Part shown: positions 24,169 through 32,805 of the stretch, in pieces | Layout: each line of letters begins with the position of its first letter | Position numbering within the stretch: the first letter of the stretch is position 1 | DNA from: CAZSCF01 sp964547585 | GTDB taxonomy: Bacteria > Patescibacteriota > Minisyncoccia > Moranbacterales > UBA2206 | NCBI GenBank assembly: GCA_964547585.1 | Contig: CAZJOI010000002.1 | Coordinates: 1-61,437 of the forward strand | Reading direction: 5' to 3' | DNA length: 61,437 nucleotides | Position numbers and translations under genes: made by a program | The notes under the pieces: generated by a model | Database searches by the model: none | What the model was told of the DNA's origin: nothing | What the model saw: only the letters and a program-made list of their open reading frames with translations

Positions 24169-27100
24169 TTAAACTTGCGTTGCGGTATCTCCCACTTCTT
24201 CTTTTTTGGTGTCATCTTCATCATCTTCTTTTCTGGCACCCACGAGTTCAACGCTGAGTGACAAACCTTTGAGTTCGTTAACCAAAACATTGAAAGAAGT
24301 TGGGATGTTTGGACTCTTGATCATTTCACCTTTAATAATAGACTCATAGGCTTTTGATCTGCCCATTACATCATCGGATTTAATTGTCAGCATCTCTTGC
24401 AAAGTGTAGGCGGCACCGTAACCTTCCAACGCCCAAACTTCCATTTCTCCAAATCTCTGTCCTCCAAATTGAGCTTTTCCCCCAAGTGGTTGCTGAGTAA
24501 TCAAAGAGTAAGGACCAATAGAGCGCATATGAATCTTATCATCAACCAAATGATGCAATTTCATTACATACATTACGCCCACCGTAGATTTGTTATCAAA
24601 ATATTCTCCAGTTTTTCCATTTACCAATCTGACTTTTCCATCTTCAGGCAAATCAGCTTTGATGAGTTCTTCTTTGATTTGTTTTTCAGAAACACCATCC
24701 AAGGCTGGTGAAGCCGCTTTATATCCAAGCTTGGTCGCTGCCCATCCCAAATGGGTTTCCAAAATCTGACCAATATTCATACGACTGGCTACTCCCAATG
24801 GGTTAAGAATCATATCAACTGGAGTTCCATCTGGAAGATAGGGCATATCTTCAACTGGAGCAATGCGGGAAATAACACCCTTGTTTCCATGGCGTCCGGC
24901 CAATTTATCACCCACTGAAATTTTCTTGAGTTGGGCTACTGAAACTTGAATTTGTTGTATAACTCCGGTAGTCAATTTATCGCCTTGTTCGCGTGAAAAT
25001 ATTTTTATATCCACAATCTTTCCGTATTCGCCGTGTGGCAAATAGAGTGAGCTGTCTTTTACATCTCGGGATTTTTCTCCAAAAATAGCTCGCAACAATC
25101 TTTCTTCTGAGGTCAAATCGCCTTCACCTTTTGGAGAAATTTTTCCAACTAGGATATCACCGGATTTTACTTCCGCTCCGATTCTGATAATTCCAGTTTC
25201 GTCCAAATTCTTGAGTCTTTCTTCTCCGATGTTTGGGATATCTCGAGTCACAACCTCCGGTCCAAGTTTTGTATCACGAACATCAATAGAAAAATCTTCA
25301 ATATGAATTGAGCTGTATCTGTCGTCTTGCAAAAGTTTTTCTGAAATGATAATAGCATCTTCATAGTTAAATCCTTCCCAAGGAATAAAAGCTAACAAAA
25401 TATTTTGTCCAAGCGCCAATTCTCCATGGTCAGTTGAAGCACCATCGGCCAAGAGCTTTCCTTTTTTTATGATGTCGCCCTTTTTCACACGAGGAATTTG
25501 ATTCATACAAGTAAAGGCATTCGACTTTACGAAATTCTGCAAAGGATATTCTCTGCGAATGTAGGGTTTTTTGGATCCAACTTTGGCTTCTTCTTTTACT
25601 ACAATATGAATACTGTCTACTTCCACAACCTCTCCGCCTTCCTTGGCGTTAACAACCTGTCCTGAATCAGAAGCTGATTTATCTTCAATACCAGTCCCGA
25701 CAACTGGAGATTCTGGTTTCACACAAGAAACAGCTTGTCTCTGCATGTTTGATCCCATCAAAGCTCGGTTAGCATCGTCGTGTTCCAAAAATGGAATCAA
25801 AGCAGTAGCGACTGAAATCATTTGTTTACAAGAAACATCAATGTAATCAATTTTTTCCGCTTCAATTTCAGCTGCATGACCCTTTACCCTAGCTTCAATA
25901 ATTTTGTCCATTACATTGCCGTATTCATCCAATCTGATTCCAGCATGCGCAATATTTTTTCTATCTTCTTGGGTAGCATTAACATATTCAATCTCATCGC
26001 TCATCCAAGATTTAATTTTAATCGTTTTGATTTTTTTATTACCGGCAATAGCCTTGGCTATTTTTTCATCAATGAAAGTTCCAGCCTTAAAATCATCTTC
26101 ATTTTCAGCCAAAAATTTATGTAATATTTTTTCTTCAGTGTTTTCTAACTCTCTGTAAACTTTGAAGTAAGGAGTTTCTAAAAATCCATATTTATTTATT
26201 TTGGCATAGGTCGCTAAATGACCGACCAAACCAATATTTGGACCTTCTGGAGTTTCTACTGGGCAAATTCTTCCATAGTGAGAATGATGCACATCGCGCA
26301 CTTCAAATCCAGCTCTTTCACGAGTAAGCCCTCCTGGGCCCATCGCTGAAAGTCTTCTTTTGTGTTCTAATTCCGCCAACGGATTTACTTGGTCCATGAA
26401 CTGAGAAAGTTGGGAACTGGAAAAAAATTCCTTGATAGCGGCCGCAATTGGACGAGAGTTGATGAGTTGTCCTGGAACCACCGTATCAATTTCGCAGGTG
26501 CTCATTCTGTCCTTGATATTTCTTACCATTCTGGCAAAACCGACGCGCAATTTATTTTGGACTAATTCTCCGATGGCTCTCACTCTTCTGTTACCCAAAT
26601 GGTCAATATCATCAGCCACGGCAGTTTTGTCATTATTCAAACGAATAATTTCTCCAATAATAGCCACCAAATCTTCTCTTCTGAGAACTCGATAATCTTC
26701 AGTATTTGGAAAATCGAATTCCAATCTTTGATTGAGTCGGTATCGTCCGACTTCACCAAAGTCATATCTTTCAAAATTGAAAAACATTGAATCAATCATT
26801 TGTTTGGCATTGTCTTCAGTGGCCAAATCTCCTGGACGAATTCTTTTATAAACTTCCTTATATCCTTCCCCCTGATTTTTGGTTATATCTTTCTCAATAG
26901 TTTTTTGAATATATTTTGTTTCTCCATTATCAATATTCTTGAAGAGATCCAATAAATCTTTGTCGTTGGAATATCCAAAAGCCCGGAGTAATGCTGACAC
27001 CGGTATTTTTCTCTTGCGATCTATTTTAACGGATAGAACTCCTTCAAAGTCTGTATCAATTTCAAGCCAAGCTCCGCGATTAGGAATAATTTTGGCTCCA

Positions 27101-27612
27101 AAAAGCTTTTTTCCCTTCTGATATTCCATCGTGAAGAATACACCCGGACTTCTGATTAACTGACTGACAACAACTCTTTCCACTCCATTAATCAAGAAAG
27201 TTCCCCGATCAGTCATAATTGGAAAATCACCAAGATATATTTCTTGTTCTTTTATTTCGCCCGTGCTTTTGATAACTAATTTTACTTTACAGCGAAGCGG
27301 AGCTTCATAGGAGATGTTTTTATTCTTAGCGGTTATTTCATCATATTTCGGATCATCGAGATAATAATCTTCGAAATAGAGTTCAGAGTCTTTGCCAGTA
27401 AAATCAACCACGGGGTTGACTTCTTTAAAAAGTTCTTTTAATCCATTTTCCAAAAACCAATTATATGAGTCCAGTTGGGATTCAATCAAGTTAGGTAGGG
27501 AAACCATTTTTACTGGCTTGAAGAATTTTCTTTTGGATAATGAAGACTGCAAGCTAAAGGTATCTTTAACCTTCAATTCTTTTTGGGCTTTAGACATAAA
27601 AACAACACCCAT
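24169..27612 (-). CDS. rpoB: DNA-directed RNA polymerase subunit beta
   Basis: 1147 residues. The rifampicin-binding cluster is readable (LSQFMDQVNPLAELEHKRRL then SAMGPGG), with Asp, His and Ser at the positions usual for sensitive enzymes. The C-terminal signature GGKAQFGGQRFGEMEVWALE is intact, followed by an acidic tail. The E. coli-type large inserts are absent. Two ATGs are possible starts (27612 and 27597); the second begins MSKAQKELKVKD and is more typical. A possible promoter lies at 27779-27806. It is transcribed with rpoC. Confidence 0.98.
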   Translation of the reverse strand: MGVVFMSKAQKELKVKDTFSLQSSLSKRKFFKPVKMVSLPNLIESQLDSYNWFLENGLKELFKEVNPVVDFTGKDSELYFEDYYLDDPKYDEITAKNKNISYEAPLRCKVKLVIKSTGEIKEQEIYLGDFPIMTDRGTFLINGVERVVVSQLIRSPGVFFTMEYQKGKKLFGAKIIPNRGAWLEIDTDFEGVLSVKIDRKRKIPVSALLRAFGYSNDKDLLDLFKNIDNGETKYIQKTIEKDITKNQGEGYKEVYKRIRPGDLATEDNAKQMIDSMFFNFERYDFGEVGRYRLNQRLEFDFPNTEDYRVLRREDLVAIIGEIIRLNNDKTAVADDIDHLGNRRVRAIGELVQNKLRVGFARMVRNIKDRMSTCEIDTVVPGQLINSRPIAAAIKEFFSSSQLSQFMDQVNPLAELEHKRRLSAMGPGGLTRERAGFEVRDVHHSHYGRICPVETPEGPNIGLVGHLATYAKINKYGFLETPYFKVYRELENTEEKILHKFLAENEDDFKAGTFIDEKIAKAIAGNKKIKTIKIKSWMSDEIEYVNATQEDRKNIAHAGIRLDEYGNVMDKIIEARVKGHAAEIEAEKIDYIDVSCKQMISVATALIPFLEHDDANRALMGSNMQRQAVSCVKPESPVVGTGIEDKSASDSGQVVNAKEGGEVVEVDSIHIVVKEEAKVGSKKPYIRREYPLQNFVKSNAFTCMNQIPRVKKGDIIKKGKLLADGASTDHGELALGQNILLAFIPWEGFNYEDAIIISEKLLQDDRYSSIHIEDFSIDVRDTKLGPEVVTRDIPNIGEERLKNLDETGIIRIGAEVKSGDILVGKISPKGEGDLTSEERLLRAIFGEKSRDVKDSSLYLPHGEYGKIVDIKIFSREQGDKLTTGVIQQIQVSVAQLKKISVGDKLAGRHGNKGVISRIAPVEDMPYLPDGTPVDMILNPLGVASRMNIGQILETHLGWAATKLGYKAASPALDGVSEKQIKEELIKADLPEDGKVRLVNGKTGEYFDNKSTVGVMYVMKLHHLVDDKIHMRSIGPYSLITQQPLGGKAQFGGQRFGEMEVWALEGYGAAYTLQEMLTIKSDDVMGRSKAYESIIKGEMIKSPNIPTSFNVLVNELKGLSLSVELVGARKEDDEDDTKKEEVGDTATQV

Positions 27613-27778
27613 CCCTTACTTATTTCGTTAAATTTCTAAGAAATAAGCAATATGGATAGTTTTATTTAAGATATTTAATTTAATTTCTCTTGTTTGAAAA
27701 ACAATTTTTTCCCCTTTACGGGTTGATATATTTGAAAGGCAATTTTGCAATTGCCACCTACTTGACAAACATAGATCC

Positions 27779-27806
27779 ATTCTACACTAAATAAAAATAA
27801 AAGCAA
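27779..27806 (-). promoter_or_regulatory. Possible rpoBC promoter
   Basis: On the minus strand TTGCTT, a 16-nt spacer and TAGAAT, about 165 nt before the rpoB start. The -35 is imperfect. Confidence 0.35.
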
Positions 27807-27987
27807 GTATTAAATTCTCTTTTTGTCAAATTTTTTCCAAAAAATCTTCATTTTTAGACTATTTTGGCTTATTCTAGCCTTTTTGCCTAAAATAGGTCTA
27901 ATTTTATTCCCTTATCTCAGCCTTCCGAAGGGTCACTTCTCCCGAAGTTATCCACAACCCAGCTACAAATAATATATTATATGATAA

Positions 27988-28131
27988 TCTGCTAAGGTTT
28001 TGTAAAATTTTATTTAAAGGTGCAATGGCGTAATTCCAATAGGCACTCATTCAGAAGAGCTGCCATGCCATCCAAAAGCAACTCACCAAACCGAAAACCT
28101 GCTAAAGAAAATTTTATAAAACCTTAGCAGA
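27988..28131. repeat. Long inverted repeat upstream of rpoB
   Basis: 24-nt arms 27988-28011 and 28108-28131 match with one mismatch around a 96-nt centre. The arm tips (CTGCTAAGG) recall the palindrome in the phosphohexomutase gene. Confidence 0.85.
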
Positions 28132-28139
28132 TAAACAGG

Positions 28140-28403
28140 CTACTTAAAGAAATTAAAGGTTTTTTCAATAGTTTTTAAAATCCGATAGGAAGTAAAGTTC
28201 TCCTTGAGGTCGCTCTTGGTTATAATTTTTTGAATATCTTTTAATTGAAGTTTATTTTTCTTAATAATTTTATCCACCAGAAGTATTAACTTTTCTGTCA
28301 AATCTCCTTGCTCTGGAAAAATAGGCATATCCAAAACTCTCCCTTTTTCTTTTAAGGAAATAGTGATGATTCTTTCTTTCAATTTAATTTCGATTATCGG
28401 CAT
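28140..28403 (-). CDS. Small TsaB-like half protein
   Basis: 87 residues from the ATG at 28403 (98 from an earlier in-frame start at 28436). The pattern resembles the N-terminal half of TsaB, a partner in tRNA threonylcarbamoyladenosine synthesis: a beta-hairpin (IIEIKLKERIITISLKE), then LTEKLILLVDKIIKKNKLQLKDI, then a degenerate NFTSYRIL where TsaB has SFTGLRIG. The glycine-rich part and the second ASKHA half are missing. It may be a degenerate dimerisation partner or an unrelated protein. It stands alone between the secreted-protein gene and the inverted repeat upstream of rpoB. Confidence 0.45.
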   Translation of the reverse strand: MPIIEIKLKERIITISLKEKGRVLDMPIFPEQGDLTEKLILLVDKIIKKNKLQLKDIQKIITKSDLKENFTSYRILKTIEKTFNFFK

Positions 28404-28456
28404 AGTTTTTAGTCTATTTAATAGTGAATATACCACAGGCTCGCAAATTTTCCAAA

Positions 28457-28497
28457 CAAAAAGGACTGCAGCTGCAAATGCAAACGCAATCCTTTAG
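28457..28497 (-). terminator. Terminator of the secreted-protein gene
   Basis: AAAGGATTGC pairs with GCAGTCCTTT (one G-T) around a long loop, followed by T-rich sequence on the minus strand. Confidence 0.65.
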
Positions 28498-28503
28498 GCT
28501 ATT

Positions 28504-28812
28504 CTATTGATATTCGACCGCCAAAATTACGAATCCTCGAGCACCTTTTTCTTCGGAGTACTGATAGACGATTTTAACTTCCTTGTCGCCTTCGAAGACG
28601 ATGTACGGATAAACACCATCAAAATCAATCTCTCTGCCGTCCTTGAATTTTATCAGGGTACTCCCGATGGCCCTCCCGCCGCCCACAGTTTTTACCACGG
28701 TATTTTTTACGACCCCAGTAACACTTTGGATTTGTTTACTCTCTTCAGCAAACGCCAACGTCGAAACAACAAACATAACGATAAAAAGAACTGCGCAAAA
28801 AATTTTTCTCAT
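28504..28812 (-). CDS. Hypothetical secreted protein
   Basis: 102 residues beginning with a clear Sec signal peptide (MRKIFCAVLFIVMFVVSTLA, cleavage after AFA at about residue 22). The mature part of about 80 residues is beta-rich, with a GVVKNTVVKTVGGGRAIGSTLIKF segment and a Tyr-rich end, and no cysteine. I do not recognise the family. A purine-rich SD (AAGGGGGAAA) precedes the ATG, and a terminator follows. GC of sampled lines is above that of neighbouring housekeeping genes. Confidence 0.6.
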   Translation of the reverse strand: MRKIFCAVLFIVMFVVSTLAFAEESKQIQSVTGVVKNTVVKTVGGGRAIGSTLIKFKDGREIDFDGVYPYIVFEGDKEVKIVYQYSEEKGARGFVILAVEYQ

Positions 28813-28925
28813 CTTTATTTCCCCCTTCGGCTTTTGATTTTGGTTTCTATATTAATTATAAACACTAGCACCAAAGCTATTTTTTGTCCAGAGATGCCTT
28901 TGATATTTGGACATTTTTTGTTTAC

Positions 28926-28954
28926 TTGACAACAACTACAACTAGTTGTAATAT
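28926..28954 (+). promoter_or_regulatory. Promoter with central operator palindrome, ribbon-helix-helix gene
   Basis: TTGACA (28926-28931), 17-nt spacer, TAATAT (28949-28954). A perfect 14-bp palindrome TACAACTAGTTGTA (28937-28950) fills the spacer and overlaps the -10. The ATG is 6 nt after the -10, so the transcript would be leaderless. This is the layout expected for a self-repressing DNA-binding protein. Confidence 0.8.
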
Positions 28955-28960
28955 TGAAGT

Positions 28961-29146
28961 ATGACAACTAATAAAAAACAACGAGTCACTCTATTTCTTA
29001 ATTCAGACCTCCTAAAACACGCTCGAGCACAAGCCATCGTTGAAGAGCGTAGCTTAACTGTTCTAGTGGAAAAGTCTCTAATTAAGTACTTGCCAAAAGA
29101 GACAATATTAAAGAAGGTCGAAATTAAAACAGATTTTGATTCTTAG
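28961..29146 (+). CDS. Ribbon-helix-helix DNA-binding protein
   Basis: 61 residues. The N-terminal strand KQRVTLFLNSDLL and two following helices (KHARAQAIVEERSLTVLVEKSLIKYL) match the Arc/MetJ/CopG-type fold, with the conserved hydrophobic turn at about residues 32-36. Such proteins bind palindromes as dimers of strands, often as antitoxins or autorepressors. No toxin gene is adjacent: the next gene is YggT-like. The near-consensus promoter with a palindrome between -35 and -10 suggests self-regulation. The start ATG coincides with the expected transcription start. Confidence 0.75.
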   Translation: MTTNKKQRVTLFLNSDLLKHARAQAIVEERSLTVLVEKSLIKYLPKETILKKVEIKTDFDS

Positions 29147-29226
29147 GTTCGACACATAAAAAATGTTGAGCAAAAAAATCTGTCCACCAGCCAGCGAATA
29201 ACAAAAATAGAAAGGCGGTGAAAAAT

Positions 29227-29616
29227 ATGACAGAAATTATAAAGGAAACGACAACAACTCAAGCTACCAACAATAGCTCGACTGTAGGCAGACCCATAGA
29301 GGCAACTAACTTTCAAACTGTTGAATATTTAGTTTATTTTCTTTTTGGAATATTAGAAGTGCTTTTAGTTTTTCGTTTAGTTCTTAAGTTGTTAGGAGCG
29401 GGTGTCGGCGGTGCTTTTGTGGGATCAATTTATGGTTTGACTGGAATTTTCATTGCGCCTTTTGAAGGAATCTTTAGAAGAGGCTTTGCTCAAGGCGTAG
29501 AAACAACTTCAGTTTTGGAGCCATCCACATTAGTCGCAATTATTGTATACGCCATTCTAGCTTGGGGAATTGTTAAGCTTGTACAAATATTCTCCGGCAA
29601 GCAACAAGCATCGTAG
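29227..29616 (+). CDS. YggT family membrane protein
   Basis: 129 residues starting at the ATG at 29227, chosen because AAGGCGGTG lies at SD distance. A Thr-rich N-terminus precedes two membrane helices (VEYLVYFLFGILEVLLVFRLVLKLLG and LVAIIVYAILAWGIVKLVQIF), and the loop between them has the YggT-like GLTGIFIAPFEGIFRRG segment. YggT proteins are small membrane proteins of poorly known role, linked in some bacteria to envelope stress or ion handling. It is followed 58 nt later by another small membrane protein on the same strand. Confidence 0.75.
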   Translation: MTEIIKETTTTQATNNSSTVGRPIEATNFQTVEYLVYFLFGILEVLLVFRLVLKLLGAGVGGAFVGSIYGLTGIFIAPFEGIFRRGFAQGVETTSVLEPSTLVAIIVYAILAWGIVKLVQIFSGKQQAS

Positions 29617-29674
29617 TCTACTTGGTATGTTTATATTAAGCATACTCCCGATCTAATTAATTTAGAATAAACAT

Positions 29675-29914
29675 ATGAGTATCATTTTATGGATTGTCTT
29701 CGGGGCAATCGTAGGCTGGGTCGCTTCAATGGTCATGGGAACCAAAGAAGGCTTGGTCTTGGACATCATCCTGGGTATTATAGGTGCAGTCTTGGGCGGA
29801 TGGCTAATGAGTTTTATTGGAAAAACCGGAGTCACTGGATTCAATCTGTACAGTTTTTTAGTAGCCTTGCTCGGAGCAGTAGTTCTGATTGCAATTGTCA
29901 AAGCCGTACGCTAA
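29675..29914 (+). CDS. GlsB/YeaQ/YmgE family membrane protein
   Basis: 79 residues with three membrane helices and the family glycine pattern (FGAIVGWVASMVMG, LDIILGIIGAVLGGWLM, LVALLGAVVLIAIV). These transglycosylase-associated or GlsB proteins are small stress-linked membrane proteins of unknown mechanism. It lies after the YggT gene, probably in one unit, and ends at the strong terminator at 29938-29970. Confidence 0.85.
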   Translation: MSIILWIVFGAIVGWVASMVMGTKEGLVLDIILGIIGAVLGGWLMSFIGKTGVTGFNLYSFLVALLGAVVLIAIVKAVR

Positions 29915-29937
29915 GACTTGTTTAACTTTAATAGAAT

Positions 29938-29970
29938 AAAAATCTCCAGAAATACTCTGGAGATTTTTTA
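29938..29970 (+). terminator. Terminator after the GlsB-like gene
   Basis: A 10-bp stem AATCTCCAGA/TCTGGAGATT, 5-nt loop, then T6. Confidence 0.9.
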
Positions 29971-29973
29971 ATT

Positions 29974-29992
29974 TGGAGCGAGTAGGGGGAAT
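29974..29992 (-). repeat. Partial duplicate of the tRNA-Gly 3' end
   Basis: 19 bases identical to 30160-30178, the 3' end of tRNA-Gly including CCA. The copy stops within the T-loop. A GC-rich stretch (29993-30127) with no recognised gene separates the two copies. Confidence 0.8.
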
Positions 29993-30127
29993 TCCGCTAA
30001 GCTTCGCTTCTTGCCCTGGGCAGCGCTGAATGCTCGCCTGCTCGCATCCATCGACACTTAACTACGCCGAGGCGGCTTGTCTCGCTCCTGCCCGTCCGAT
30101 TCCCTCCTGCCTTAATCAAGCAAAAAG

Positions 30128-30153
30128 AAAATCCCTCAAAAAGAGGAATTTTA
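30128..30153 (-). terminator. Terminator of tRNA-Gly
   Basis: AAAATCCCTC-AAAAA-GAGGAATTTT hairpin directly after the tRNA on the minus strand, followed by T-rich sequence. Confidence 0.7.
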
Positions 30154-30159
30154 TTTTCG

Positions 30160-30234
30160 TGGAGCGAGTAGGGGGAATCGGACCCCCCTCCACAGGTTGG
30201 AAACCTGTTATAATAGCCACTATACGATACTCGC
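30160..30234 (-). tRNA. tRNA-Gly (anticodon TCC)
   Basis: A complete cloverleaf on the minus strand. The acceptor GCGAGTA pairs with TACTCGC, the anticodon stem ACAGG/CCTGT encloses the loop TTTCCAA, and the T arm contains GGTCCGATTC. The 3' CCA is encoded. Confidence 0.95.
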
Positions 30235-30308
30235 TTGAAAATTTTCAATTGTCAATTGACGATCTAAGTAATTTACACAATCGACAATCGTAAATCGCCA
30301 ATCCTTTG

Positions 30309-30379
30309 TCGGGGTGCAGGGAATTGAACCCTGTCTAAATGGTCCCAAACCACTCGTACTACCGGTATACGACACCCCG
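30309..30379 (-). tRNA. tRNA-Pro (anticodon TGG)
   Basis: Acceptor CGGGGTG pairs with CACCCCG. The anticodon loop is TTTGGGA and the T arm has GGTTCAATTC. The discriminator is A and CCA is not encoded. It lies 75 nt upstream of tRNA-Gly on the same strand. Confidence 0.95.
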
Positions 30380-30495
30380 CTTTTTTTCTAAGTTACATTT
30401 GTAATGATATAATTTAAAATCAGATTAGTCAACATTTCCTTAGTTTTTAGTTTGTATTTTTTAGATAAAGACCTTAATCTTTTGTTTTTCCCAAA

Positions 30496-30523
30496 ACAAA
30501 ATCCCTATCAAAAGGGATTTTGT
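30496..30523 (-). terminator. Terminator downstream of the HU gene
   Basis: An 11-bp stem ACAAAATCCCT/AGGGATTTTGT about 90 nt past the HU stop, with a moderate T-rich 3' side on the minus strand. Confidence 0.5.
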
Positions 30524-30611
30524 CGCTATCTTTTCGACTCTGCCACAAAAGAATAATCCTTTGTCAGCAGAACTAAAAGACAGTTTTAAATTAGCCTAGG
30601 GCTAAACAAAA

Positions 30612-30896
30612 CTATCTTACAGCTTCCTTTAAAGACTTTCCAGCGGTAAATTTAGGAACGGACATAGCTGGGATCTGAATCTTAGCCTTTGTTTGAGGAT
30701 TGATTCCTTCTCTGGCTGCTCTTTTTGAAATCTTGAAAGTTCCAAAACCAGTCAAAGTTACCTTGCTTCCAGTTTTAATTGTTCTAGTTACAGCTTCCAC
30801 GAAACCATCGATTACAGCTTCAACATCCTTTTTCGATAAGTCTGTTTTAACAGAAATTTCTGATACCAAAGCATCTTTGTTTACATTGCCTGCCAT
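30612..30896 (-). CDS. hup: HU-family DNA-binding protein
   Basis: 94 residues with the full HU/IHF fold: VNKDALVSEISVKTDLSKK, then the GFGTFKISKRAAREGINPQT signature leading into the DNA-gripping arm, and a C-terminal helix ending GKSLKEAVR. HU bends and compacts DNA as a dimer. An SD-like AAAGGCGGG lies at a suitable distance before the ATG, unusual among the housekeeping genes here. A TTATCCACA word is upstream at 31005-31013. Confidence 0.95.
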   Translation of the reverse strand: MAGNVNKDALVSEISVKTDLSKKDVEAVIDGFVEAVTRTIKTGSKVTLTGFGTFKISKRAAREGINPQTKAKIQIPAMSVPKFTAGKSLKEAVR

Positions 30897-31019
30897 AATA
30901 TCACCCGCCTTTCTAGCTTAATCCCTTTGAGAAATATCTCAATGAGAATGTTTTTTGTTTATACTTAAATTCTACTTTTTCCGCTGAAATAAAGCAAATG
31001 AGAGTTATCCACAACAGAA

Positions 31020-31141
31020 AATTTGCGATTTATGATTTTTGATTTACGATTTATTTAAATTTTTTGGTTATATTCTTTTACTCTCATGCATTCATAAAAA
31101 AATAATTTACCAATCGTCAATCGTAAATTGTCAATCGTCGA
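31020..31141. repeat. Degenerate tandem tract of CGTCAATCGTAAAT words
   Basis: The space between the HU gene and rny has CGATTTATGATTTTTGATTTACGATTT on one side and CAATCGTCAATCG-type words on the other, forming a loose inverted repeat. Similar words are at 30240-30300 and 45955-45975. Confidence 0.6.
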
Positions 31142-32674
31142 TTACTTGGCATATTCCACCGCTCTAGTTTCTCTGATAACATTGACTTTTATTTCTCCTG
31201 GGTATTTCAGTTCCTTTTCGATTTTGTCGGCAATAGCCCGCGATAGTTTAATTGAACCATAGTCATCAATCTTATCTGGCTTCACAAAAACTCTAATCTC
31301 TCTTCCGGCTTGAATAGCGTAAGTCTTTTCCACTTCTTCGAACGAATTAGCCACGTCCTCCAAATCTTCCAAACGCTTCAAGTAATTTTCTAAGGTATCC
31401 TTTCTGGCTCCTGGGCGACTAGCTGAAATAGCATCGGCAGCCGCAACAATCATCGATTCTGGATTTTCAAAAGGATAATCTTCATGATGGGCCTTCATTG
31501 TATCAATAATATTCTTTCCCATTGCAAACTTCTGCAATATTTTGATACCAATTTCCACATGCGTTCCTTGCACTTCATGGTCGATCGCTTTTCCAATGTC
31601 ATGCAAAAGTCCCGCTTTCTTGGCCAAGTTCACATCTGCTCCCAATTCAGCCGCCAAGGCTCCGGAAAGATGAGCCACTTCCAAAGAATGCAACAGGGCA
31701 TTTTGTCCATAACTGGTTCGATAACGAAGTCTGCCTAAAATTTGAACCAATTTTGGATCAAGTCCAACAATCCCAACATCATAAGCCGCCGCTTCCCCAG
31801 CTTCTTTAATTTTATTATTGATTTCACCTTTGGCAAATTCAACCGCCTCTTCAATTTTGGTTGGATGAATTCGTCCATCGGCAATTAATTTTTCCAAAGT
31901 AATTCTGGCAATTTCTCTTCTGATCGGATCAAAACCGGAAATAACGATAGCTTCTGGAGTATCATCCACAATAATTTCAACCCCCGTCAGTCTTTCCAGG
32001 GCTTTTATATTTCGTCCTTCTCTTCCGATGATTCTGCCTTTTACTTCATCCGAAGAAATACTTATTGTGCTAGTTGTTACGTCAGCCGCGTGTGAGCCGG
32101 CATATTTTTGAATAGCCATCGTCATTATTTCCTTGGCTTTTTTGTTCAAGTCTTCCAACCCAGCATCTTCCAACGTTTTTATTTTCTTGGCCAAAAGATC
32201 CCGACTTTCTTCTTCAGTCAGTTGAATCAACACCTTTTTAGCCTCTTCTTTTGAAAGTCCGGCTATTTTTTCCAGCCTCTTCAATTCTTGTCTTCTGGCT
32301 TCTTCTGCTTCCTTTCTTATTTGTCTGATTTCGTCGGCTTTTTTTCTTAAGATATTTTGTTCTTTTTCAATTTCATTTATTTTTCTTTCCAGAGTTTCTT
32401 CCCTTTTATCCAAACGCTCTTCCAGTCTCATTATTTGATTCTCTCTTTCTTGTTCTTTCTTCTTAGCTTCCTCTAAAATATTAACTGCCTTGCTTTTGGC
32501 GTCCAACAAAAGCTCTTGAGCCGATTTTTCCGCCTCTTCAATCATCTTGGAAGCCTTGCCTTCCGCTGTATTTAGCTGCTTTTTAGCAATAGTTTGTCTT
32601 GTATAATACCCCAGAAATGCCCCTATTACCAATCCCAAAAATCCGATTATAAGAATCGTTAAACTCATTTCCAT
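31142..32674 (-). CDS. rny: Ribonuclease Y
   Basis: 510 residues: an N-terminal membrane helix (LTILIIGFLGLVIGAFLGYY), a long coiled coil (about 30-190), a KH domain (SSDEVKGRIIGREGRNIKALE) and an HD domain with the metal motif HDIGKAIDHE, plus a second His pair in KAHHEDYPFENPES. RNase Y starts mRNA decay at the membrane in bacteria lacking RNase E. Length is typical (about 510-520). It has a good promoter (32777-32805) whose -35 overlaps that of divergent gpmI. Confidence 0.97.
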   Translation of the reverse strand: MEMSLTILIIGFLGLVIGAFLGYYTRQTIAKKQLNTAEGKASKMIEEAEKSAQELLLDAKSKAVNILEEAKKKEQERENQIMRLEERLDKREETLERKINEIEKEQNILRKKADEIRQIRKEAEEARRQELKRLEKIAGLSKEEAKKVLIQLTEEESRDLLAKKIKTLEDAGLEDLNKKAKEIMTMAIQKYAGSHAADVTTSTISISSDEVKGRIIGREGRNIKALERLTGVEIIVDDTPEAIVISGFDPIRREIARITLEKLIADGRIHPTKIEEAVEFAKGEINNKIKEAGEAAAYDVGIVGLDPKLVQILGRLRYRTSYGQNALLHSLEVAHLSGALAAELGADVNLAKKAGLLHDIGKAIDHEVQGTHVEIGIKILQKFAMGKNIIDTMKAHHEDYPFENPESMIVAAADAISASRPGARKDTLENYLKRLEDLEDVANSFEEVEKTYAIQAGREIRVFVKPDKIDDYGSIKLSRAIADKIEKELKYPGEIKVNVIRETRAVEYAK

Positions 32675-32776
32675 ATGTTTTTTCTCTATTCAATTGATAA
32701 GTCATGCTGGATTTTATAAAAATTACATTATAATATCAATGTGAACTGATAGTTTATATAAATTACCTACTTATAG

Positions 32777-32805
32777 ATGATATTACAGGCAACAACTTTT
32801 GTCAA
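32777..32805 (-). promoter_or_regulatory. Promoter of rny
   Basis: On the minus strand TTGACA (32805-32800), a 17-nt spacer and TATCAT (32782-32777), about 100 nt before rny. Confidence 0.6.

Larger units (their letters stand above)
27613..28139. other. Upstream region of rpoB
   Basis: 527 nt without a gene. It holds a possible rpoB promoter (27779-27806), a TTATCCACA word at 27948-27956 and the long inverted repeat 27988-28131. No L7/L12 or other ribosomal gene is linked, unlike the usual rplJL-rpoBC order. Confidence 0.6.

Noticed and set aside
28961..29146. Ribbon-helix-helix protein as the antitoxin of a toxin-antitoxin pair
   Set aside because: No toxin-like gene adjoins it; the next gene is YggT-like, 81 nt away, with its own SD.
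29993..30127. A gene in the GC-rich stretch beside tRNA-Gly
   Set aside because: Open frames there read as low-quality sequence (Arg/Gly/Ser-rich, no pattern) and overlap the tRNA.
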